Shown in pieces: positions 1-4,760 of a stretch of DNA of 9,583 bases; positions within the stretch are counted from its first letter, which is position 1; each line of letters starts with the position of its first letter. The position numbers were made by a program, and so were the translations under genes. Source of the stretch: Bacteroidales bacterium UBA3143 (GTDB lineage: Bacteria; Bacteroidota; Bacteroidia; Bacteroidales; Dysgonomonadaceae). The DNA is taken from NCBI GenBank assembly GCA_002364735.1, contig DEZB01000032.1:1-9583 (forward strand), written 5' to 3'. The notes under the pieces were generated by a model. It was not told the DNA's origin and did not search any database. It worked only from the letters and a program-made list of their open reading frames with translations.

Positions 1-2031
1 CGGGGTTCACCGAATGCTTACACTGTTCGAAATGTCAGGGGGACTGATGTTCCATATATAAACTGCTTAATTAGGAAAAAGGAAATCAGATTAAATCCTG
101 AAGAAGTTGTAAGGCAACTCTATGTGACGATGCTGGTAGAGGAGTTTGGATATTCAACTGACAGAATAGAATTGGAATATGCCGTTTCGTTTGGGCGTGA
201 AAAGAAGCGTGCCGATATCGTTATTTTCGACAGAGATAAAACCACTTCACCTTATATAATGGTGGAGTTGAAAAAGCCAAAGCTCAAAGATGGTAAGGAG
301 CAACTTAAATCTTATTGTAATGCAACGGGTGCGCCCATTGGAATTTGGAGTAATGGTGATTCCATTTCGTTTTATCATAGAAAAGACCCTAATTACTTCG
401 AAGATATTCCTCTGATTCCAAGAGCCGATCAAAAACTATCGGACATTTTGGAGGAAAGATGGACAATTGAAGACCTTATTGCAAAAGATAAACTGGTTAC
501 TGAACGCAAGTCGCTGAAAGACCTTATTTTGGAGATGGAAGACGAGGTGTTAGCGAATGCCGGAGTAGATGTTTTCGAAGAGCTTTTTAAACTTATTTTC
601 ACAAAACTCTATGACGAAATGGAAAGCGGAAGAAACCCTTCTCGTCATTTAGAATTTAGAAACTATGGCGACACTGAAAGTGAGCTAAAAGCCAAGGTCC
701 AACGACTTTTCGATTTGTCTAAAACCCGATGGGAGGGTGTATTCTCTGAAGATGCTCGTATCATGCTGACACCCTCTCACCTTTCAGTTTGTTTGTCTTC
801 GTTGCAAGATGTGAAGCTATTCAATTCTAATTTAGATGTTGTGGACGAGGCCTTCGAATATCTTATTAATAAAAGCAGCAAGGGTGAAAAAGGACAATAC
901 TTTACACCACGATATGTAATAGATATGTGCGTGAGAATGCTTAATGCAAATGCTGACGAAACGGTGATTGACACAGCAGCTGGTAGTTGCGGTTTCCCTG
1001 TGCATACCATTTTTCATGTATGGGAAAAAATTCTTGAATCAAAAGGATTAAATAAAAGCCATCTATTTACATTAGAGCAGAAACCTGTTGAGTGTCTTGA
1101 CTATGTACGTGACAAAGTTTTCGCCATTGATTTTGATGAAAAAGCAGTACGTGTGGGACGAACTCTAAACTTAATTGCTGGAGATGGTCAAACAAATGTG
1201 TTGCACTTAAATACTTTGGATTGGGAGCGATGGGACGAAAAGACCGAAGATGAAAGCTGGCAAGATGTCTATTTCGAAGGATGGAGGAAGTTGAGACGAC
1301 TAAGAACTGATAAAAATAGCAACCGCGATTTCCAATTCGATATTCTTATGGCAAATCCGCCCTTTGCAGGCGATATCAAAGAGAGTCGCATATTATCGAA
1401 ATATGAGTTGGGCAAAAAGGCAAATGGTAAATATCAAACAAGCGTTGGTCGCGACATTCTTTTCATTGAGCGCAACTTCGATTTTTTGAAGCCTGGCGGA
1501 CGCATGGCAATTGTGTTGCCACAAGGCAGGTTCAATAATAGTAGCGACAAACAAATTCGCGATTTCATTGCAGAACATGCACCAATATTGGCAGTGGTTG
1601 GTTTGCACGGCAATGTGTTTAAACCCCACACGGGAACAAAAACGAGTGTGCTGTTTGTGCAAAAATGGGATGATAAGCTTTGCCCCAAAGTTGACGACTA
1701 TCCCATTTTCTTTGGCACTATGCAAGAGCCAAGTAAGGACAACAGTGGTGAGAAGATTTATGTAAAAGAAAAAGACTTAATAGAGTGGGGTATATACGAG
1801 GAGCCTGTAACGGACGGTGATCAACTAAACGAAATAGCCAATCCGCTACAACATTATGACACCCTGCCTAAAGATACATCAGAGTATGTACTTGACAAAC
1901 ATGGTCACTTGGTTATAAAGCACGACCTGTTTAGCCACGAATTGAAAAAAGGATTGCGAACGCCCGATGGCATTGCAGAAGCATTTTTGGAGTTTGCGAA
2001 AAAAGAAAAACTTTCGTTTGTGGGAAAGTAG
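1..2031 (+). CDS. Restriction-modification subunit: N-terminal nuclease-type domain fused to N6-adenine DNA methyltransferase (HsdM/BcgA-like), 5' partial
   Basis: The frame is open from base 1, so the start lies upstream of the window. The GTG at 124 is internal, because codons before it already encode conserved sequence (RKKEIRL, then PEEVVRQ). Numbering from base 1, residues about 25-120 match the HSDR_N_2 domain, with a PD-(D/E)XK-like set: Asp72 (in RADIVIF), Glu89 and Lys91 (in VELKKPK). A methyltransferase domain follows: GQYFTP at 298-303, SAM-binding motif I (DTAAGSCGF) from 324, and catalytic motif IV NPPF at 452-455, typical of gamma-type N6-adenine enzymes. I infer that it both methylates and may cleave DNA, guided by the S subunit encoded next. 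No DEAD-box translocase is visible, so this resembles BcgI's A subunit, although an hsdR gene could lie upstream. The gene ends at TAG 2029-2031 inside a possible frameshift signal. Family is confident; the cleavage role is inferred. Confidence 0.92.
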   Translation, partial: RGSPNAYTVRNVRGTDVPYINCLIRKKEIRLNPEEVVRQLYVTMLVEEFGYSTDRIELEYAVSFGREKKRADIVIFDRDKTTSPYIMVELKKPKLKDGKEQLKSYCNATGAPIGIWSNGDSISFYHRKDPNYFEDIPLIPRADQKLSDILEERWTIEDLIAKDKLVTERKSLKDLILEMEDEVLANAGVDVFEELFKLIFTKLYDEMESGRNPSRHLEFRNYGDTESELKAKVQRLFDLSKTRWEGVFSEDARIMLTPSHLSVCLSSLQDVKLFNSNLDVVDEAFEYLINKSSKGEKGQYFTPRYVIDMCVRMLNANADETVIDTAAGSCGFPVHTIFHVWEKILESKGLNKSHLFTLEQKPVECLDYVRDKVFAIDFDEKAVRVGRTLNLIAGDGQTNVLHLNTLDWERWDEKTEDESWQDVYFEGWRKLRRLRTDKNSNRDFQFDILMANPPFAGDIKESRILSKYELGKKANGKYQTSVGRDILFIERNFDFLKPGGRMAIVLPQGRFNNSSDKQIRDFIAEHAPILAVVGLHGNVFKPHTGTKTSVLFVQKWDDKLCPKVDDYPIFFGTMQEPSKDNSGEKIYVKEKDLIEWGIYEEPVTDGDQLNEIANPLQHYDTLPKDTSEYVLDKHGHLVIKHDLFSHELKKGLRTPDGIAEAFLEFAKKEKLSFVGK

Positions 2032-2078
2032 ATAGCCCTTTTGATGAAGCCAGGTATATGGCATTGTTGGAAGGGCTG
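2022..2078 (+). other. Candidate programmed -1 frameshift signal joining the M and S genes
   Basis: In the M frame the last codons read G GGA AAG and then TAG, so bases 2022-2028 form the heptamer GGGAAAG in X XXY YYZ phase. A slip to GGG AAA continues with GTA GAT into the frame of the S gene, with no stop before the S ATG at 2058. Five bases after the heptamer, AGCCCTT (2034-2040) pairs perfectly with AAGGGCT (2071-2077). Two or three G.U pairs could extend this stem. An inner GCCA/TGGC hairpin lies at 2049-2062. Slippery site, short spacer and stem-loop are the canonical layout. The product would be a single-chain nuclease-methylase-specificity protein. This is an inference. The alternatives are plain reinitiation at 2058, or a natural frameshift mutation separating a formerly overlapping or fused gene pair. 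Confidence 0.45.
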
Positions 2079-3512
2079 GAAGTGAATATAATAAATTTCT
2101 TGAATCTGTATTCGGAGGAAGATAATACACTCAGATTTGATGCTGAACATTACCAAAAGATATATAGAGAGATTATCAGAAAAATCAAGGAAAAACCTTA
2201 CAAGAAACTTTCAGAATTGCTAAAATCTCCTGTTATTACAGGGCATACACCATCGATGAAAGTTGATAGGTTTTATAATGGCAATGTAAATTTTATTAAA
2301 ACTGACAATTTAAGAGAGAATAGAATATCTGGACATTTTACTGATACATTAACCGAAGAGGGCAATAGAGAAATATCACGTTCTACATTAAAAGAAGGGG
2401 ATATTATTACTACAATAATAGGTGCTACTTTTGAGATTATTGGTAGAACATCAATAATTCAAAAAGAAATATTACCAGCAAACATTAATCAAAATATTGC
2501 ATTGATACGACCTGATAATAATTTGATAAATTCAGATTATTTAAATATCTATCTCAACACAAAATATGGTCGAAGACTTCTTTACTGGCAATCTAGGCAA
2601 ACAGGTCAAGTTAACTTAAACTGTAGAGAAGTAGAACGAATATATGTTCCGTTATTTAATTTACTTGAAGAACGAATTGAGAAGATTGTTCATGAAATTG
2701 AAAGGTTTAAAATTAATGTAAAAGAAAAATACGAACAAGCAGAGGTATTACTCTTACAATCCCTGAACTTTGAAAACTATGAACTCAGTCAAGCACCCGT
2801 TAACATCAAAAACTTTTCAGAATCTTTTGGGACTTCAGAGCGTTTGGATGCAGAGTATTATCAGTTGAAGTATGAACAGGTTATTTCAAAAATTGAAGCG
2901 ACCAATTATGAGCGACTTGCTGATATCGTGAGAATCAAAAAATCTATTGAGCCAGGTTCTGCAAATTATACCGATGAAGGATTGCCCTTTGTGAGAGTGT
3001 CAGATTATAACAAATTTGGACTTTTAACTCCCGATAAATACTTAACAGATGAGTTTTGCAAAGAAAAAGCTGAATTGATCAAAAAGCTGAAGTCAAAGAA
3101 AGAAACAATTCTCTTTACCAAAGATGGGACTGTGGGTACTGCTTATATGCTCAGAGAAGATGCTGATTTTATTACATCCGGAGCAATTCTTCATTTAACT
3201 GTAAAAGACAAATCAAAAGTCATTCCCGAATACCTAACCCTTGTGTTGAATTCGAAGTTAGTTCAAAAGCAAGCAGAAAGAGATGCAGGTGGTTCTATTA
3301 TACTGCATTGGCGCATTAGTGAAATTGAAAATGTGATAGTTCCAATCATTGATATAGAGAAGCAAAAGGAAATTGCACTATTAGTAGAAGATAGCTTCAG
3401 CCTGAAGAAACAATCTGAACATCTTTTAGAAGTAGCCAAACGAGCAGTAGAGATAGCCATTGTGGAAGATGAGGAGATGGCGTTGGAGTATATTAGAACT
3501 CAGGCCAGCTAA
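2058..3512 (+). CDS. Restriction endonuclease / type I-like specificity subunit S with two target-recognition domains
   Basis: This 484-aa protein would provide DNA sequence recognition for the upstream nuclease-methyltransferase. It is built as two similar halves. RFDAEHYQ near residue 26 recurs as RLDAEYYQ near residue 262, and each copy is followed by a helical stretch and a target-recognition domain (about 45-200 and 285-430). The linkers after each half are helical: EERIEKIVHEIERFK about 204-218 and the C-terminal region about 435-475, with AKRAVEIAI. This is the expected pattern of alternating recognition domains and conserved helices in S subunits. ATG 2058 is the only usual start codon near the junction, 26 bases after the M stop. 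However, ten in-frame codons before it (ending PFDEARY) look like genuine coding sequence and lack a start, see the frameshift entry. Target sequence cannot be predicted by eye. Confidence 0.88.
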   Translation: MALLEGLEVNIINFLNLYSEEDNTLRFDAEHYQKIYREIIRKIKEKPYKKLSELLKSPVITGHTPSMKVDRFYNGNVNFIKTDNLRENRISGHFTDTLTEEGNREISRSTLKEGDIITTIIGATFEIIGRTSIIQKEILPANINQNIALIRPDNNLINSDYLNIYLNTKYGRRLLYWQSRQTGQVNLNCREVERIYVPLFNLLEERIEKIVHEIERFKINVKEKYEQAEVLLLQSLNFENYELSQAPVNIKNFSESFGTSERLDAEYYQLKYEQVISKIEATNYERLADIVRIKKSIEPGSANYTDEGLPFVRVSDYNKFGLLTPDKYLTDEFCKEKAELIKKLKSKKETILFTKDGTVGTAYMLREDADFITSGAILHLTVKDKSKVIPEYLTLVLNSKLVQKQAERDAGGSIILHWRISEIENVIVPIIDIEKQKEIALLVEDSFSLKKQSEHLLEVAKRAVEIAIVEDEEMALEYIRTQAS

Positions 3513-3531
3513 CAGTTGATGTGTAGAAGAA

Positions 3532-3565
3532 AAAAGTGTAACTTTTAAAATTCACAGCACTTTTG
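3532..3565 (+). terminator. Possible weak terminator after the restriction-modification genes
   Basis: AAAAGTG at 3532-3538 pairs with CACTTTT at 3558-3564 around a 19-base loop. T-rich sequence (TTTTGTTGTTTTG) starts within the 3' arm. The stem is AT-rich and the loop long, so it would be weak. Its position 20 bases after the S stop fits the end of an operon. Confidence 0.25.
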
Positions 3566-3569
3566 TTGT

Positions 3570-3596
3570 TTTGTAACTTATTAGTCAATATATTTA
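3570..3596 (+). promoter_or_regulatory. Weak candidate promoter for the two small genes
   Basis: TATATTTA at 3589-3596 matches 7 of 8 bases of the Bacteroides -7 element TAnnTTTG. TTTG occurs at 3570-3573, but the spacer is only 15 bases instead of the usual 19-21, and the other TTTG at 3562-3565 gives 23. The site lies 23 bases before the ATG at 3619. Only the position and the -7-like element support it. Confidence 0.25.
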
Positions 3597-3618
3597 TGAT
3601 TAATTTAAATACCAACAG

Positions 3619-3801
3619 ATGAAATACAAAGCATTTATTTATAATATCGGAAATCCAGATCCTATTGGAGAGGTTGAGGCGAACAGCATTGTAAGATTAA
3701 AGCATAAAGCTCGTGGACGTGCCAGCCAATTTAATAATAAAAGAGGGCGGGCAATGATACAAGACCAAGCTACTTTAAGGAAATGGAATATAAATTATTG
3801 A
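3619..3801 (+). CDS. Small basic hypothetical protein, 60 aa
   Basis: I do not recognise a family. The protein starts MKYKAFIYNI, continues with GEVEANSIVRLKHKARGRA, and is rich in Lys and Arg, with no signal peptide and no membrane segment. The first third alternates in a way that suggests short beta strands, and the middle could form a basic helix, so nucleic-acid binding is possible but not shown. The gene is 106 bases downstream of the S gene, in the same direction, and 6 bases before the next gene, which suggests one short operon of two small proteins. Separation from the restriction genes by a possible weak terminator and promoter leaves it unclear whether it is expressed with them. It could be restriction-associated cargo or unrelated island content. 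Confidence 0.6.
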   Translation: MKYKAFIYNIGNPDPIGEVEANSIVRLKHKARGRASQFNNKRGRAMIQDQATLRKWNINY

Positions 3802-3807
3802 TTCAGT

Positions 3808-4155
3808 ATGGTAACAGTAGATATAGAAAAACTAAAAACCAAAACAGGACGTCAATTACTTAACTATATGGATAAACGTGGTGTTTCTTCTTTCCCATCA
3901 GAATTGCAGAGATATTATTATTTTAGGTATGATTATTTAGCACGCGAGTATAGCATTAAACGTAAATTAAAGCGTTTGGAAATGAAAGTTATAAATGCAA
4001 ATGATTCTATGACAAGGGCAGCTACACGTAATGACTATAATAAAATACAAGAAGATTTAAAATGGATAATGGAAGGGTTTTTTGATTTATCTGAGGATGA
4101 ACAAAAGAACCCACCAGTTAGGGAGTTTTTTAAAAGTGAGTTTTTGGATAGGTAA
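3808..4155 (+). CDS. Hypothetical protein, 115 aa, mostly helical and charged
   Basis: I do not recognise a family. The protein has a Tyr-rich, basic region at about residues 35-57 (RYYYFRYDYLAREYSIKRK), then a long charged stretch to about 90 that could form a coiled coil. The acidic tail contains DLSEDEQKNPP. There is no signal peptide or transmembrane segment, so it is probably cytosolic. The ATG lies 6 bases after the stop of the 60-aa gene, so the two are likely translated from one mRNA and may act as a pair. The arrangement resembles small two-gene modules such as toxin-antitoxin or defence accessory pairs, but no motif supports such a role. The gene is followed by a 605-base spacer without a convincing gene. 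Confidence 0.65.
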   Translation: MVTVDIEKLKTKTGRQLLNYMDKRGVSSFPSELQRYYYFRYDYLAREYSIKRKLKRLEMKVINANDSMTRAATRNDYNKIQEDLKWIMEGFFDLSEDEQKNPPVREFFKSEFLDR

Positions 4156-4443
4156 TACTCCTTTCGAACAGTCGATACCCGACACTCATATTAACTGTCT
4201 GAATTAGGATTCGTATGATTAGAGAATTAAAGAATGTAATACAGATAAATATATTCCTCCGATTAAGATAAACACAACCACATGTTTTACTAATGTCCGA
4301 CATTCCGTTCGCCAGTGCTCTCTCACCCTTAATTCATATTTACAGCTGCGCTGCTCGCTCCGATTTACTTGCATATAACCCTATGTCAATAAAATATTAC
4401 AACCTTATTTCTACTGGTGCTGCTGTTGTTATGTTAGTATAAT
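4156..4443. other. Spacer with probable decayed or repeated sequence
   Basis: No recognisable protein domain is visible on either strand. Bases 4195-4238 carry a loosely periodic run of GATT/ATT units (GGATT, GATT, ATT, about 9-10 bases apart) after CTGTCTGAATTA. I associate this pattern from memory with dispersed intergenic repeats in Bacteroidota. Bases about 4290-4380 are clearly more GC-rich than their surroundings, which suggests a remnant of another element or a gene fragment. The GTCG/CGAC hairpin at 4171-4183 is small. The segment sits at the transition from accessory to housekeeping genes. Confidence 0.35.
4293..4442 (+). CDS. Doubtful small ORF, 49 codons
   Basis: An ATG-started frame runs from 4293 to TAA at 4440-4442. 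It begins MSDIPFASAL and ends with a short hydrophobic stretch (STGAAVVMLV). The stop falls one base before the symmetric terminator hairpin, which is what a real terminal gene would look like. Against it: no family resemblance, no clear promoter, unusual composition, and a location in a segment that looks like decayed DNA. It may be a chance frame in a repeat. Confidence 0.2.
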   Translation: MSDIPFASALSPLIHIYSCAARSDLLAYNPMSIKYYNLISTGAAVVMLV

Positions 4444-4493
4444 CCAAAAAAAAATAGACCAACTCGGCCGAGTTAATCTATTTTTCCCTTTGG
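4444..4493. terminator. Long, near-symmetric bidirectional terminator hairpin
   Basis: AAAAATAGA (4450-4458) pairs with TCTATTTTT (4477-4485). After a 2x2 mismatch, the perfect 14-base palindrome AACTCGGCCGAGTT (4461-4474) forms the top. CCAAA (4444-4448) and TTTGG (4489-4493) can add an outer clamp. Read rightward the stem is followed by five T; read leftward it is followed by nine T (complement of 4446-4454), so the stronger polarity is on the minus strand. It can end transcription from the left-hand genes and from the leftward promoter at 4547-4578. GC-rich top plus T-tract is the standard intrinsic terminator layout. Confidence 0.8.
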
Positions 4494-4541
4494 TTAATTA
4501 TTGGTTATCAGAATAAGGTAAAAAAGATTGTTTTAGGTTAT
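4446..4541 (-). ncRNA. Candidate small RNA of about 95 nt
   Basis: A perfect Bacteroides-type promoter on the minus strand (4547-4578) would start transcription near 4540-4542. The next leftward element is the intrinsic terminator at 4444-4493, with nine T on this strand. Between them, about 45 bases of AT-rich sequence contain no ATG-started frame, and no minus-strand gene lies beyond the terminator. Promoter plus terminator with no coding sequence is the signature of an independent small RNA. A short attenuated transcript is the alternative. Ends are estimated from the promoter and the T-tract, and no known RNA family is recognised. Confidence 0.4.
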
Positions 4542-4546
4542 CGATA

Positions 4547-4578
4547 CAAAGATATGTTTCCTGTGGGTATAACCCAAA
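4547..4578 (-). promoter_or_regulatory. Leftward Bacteroides-type promoter (TTTG-N20-TATCTTTG)
   Basis: On the minus strand, TTTG (complement of CAAA at 4575-4578) is followed after exactly 20 bases by TATCTTTG (complement of CAAAGATA at 4547-4554). This matches the Bacteroidota primary-sigma consensus of TTTG, 19-21 bases, TAnnTTTG. The inverted repeat at 4564-4576 overlaps the -33 box, so the promoter could be controlled there. No minus-strand protein gene lies downstream. Confidence 0.55.
4564..4576. promoter_or_regulatory. Short inverted repeat overlapping the leftward promoter
   Basis: TGGGT (4564-4568) and ACCCA (4572-4576) are perfect inverted arms around ATA. The repeat covers part of the -33 element and spacer of the leftward promoter, a typical operator position. 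It is short, so chance remains likely. Confidence 0.25.
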
Positions 4579-4600
4579 TTTAAAAACATATTGTAAAACA

Positions 4601-4614
4601 GTGTTATATAACAC
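4601..4614. promoter_or_regulatory. 14-base perfect palindrome, possible operator
   Basis: GTGTTATATAACAC is a perfect palindrome with no central spacer. It lies between the leftward -33 box (ends 4578) and the rightward -7 box (starts 4662), a place where one dimeric regulator could affect both promoters. No regulator gene is adjacent, so the cognate protein is unknown. Confidence 0.35.
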
Positions 4615-4661
4615 ATTTCTTCCGTTCTGTTGGGATGCCAATCATGTAAAATTTATTTTTC

Positions 4662-4669
4662 TATCTTTG
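4662..4669 (+). promoter_or_regulatory. -7 promoter element of the AbgT-family gene
   Basis: TATCTTTG is an exact match to the Bacteroidota -7 consensus TAnnTTTG and lies 91 bases before the ATG at 4761. No good TTTG is found at the expected -33 distance (about 4637-4642), so the promoter may be weak or need an activator. Transcription would begin near 4675, giving a leader of roughly 85 nt. Confidence 0.6.
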
Positions 4670-4670
4670 C

Positions 4671-4695
4671 ACTTCGCTTTTGTAAAAAGTGAAGT
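4671..4695 (+). promoter_or_regulatory. Hairpin at the expected 5' end of the transporter mRNA
   Basis: Bases 4671-4681 pair with 4685-4695 to give 11 bp, including one G.U pair (4676 with 4690), around a 3-base loop. The hairpin begins 2 bases after the -7 box, so it spans the likely transcription start. As RNA it could stabilise the 5' end if transcription starts at its foot. As DNA the repeat could be a binding site. It is not followed by a T-tract, so it is not a terminator. Confidence 0.4.
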
Positions 4696-4760
4696 AGAAT
4701 AGATAGCTTGTTGCTTACAGCAACCTATATAGTACCCATTCAGTAGAAACAAAATTTTAG

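Noticed and set aside
1393..1725. 110-codon minus-strand frame inside the methyltransferase gene
   Set aside because: It is antisense to conserved motif IV and the following region. The plus frame has clear domain motifs, while the minus translation shows none.
2058..3512. Invertible (shufflon-type) specificity locus
   Set aside because: No inverted copies of S segments, no second S gene and no site-specific recombinase are in the window.
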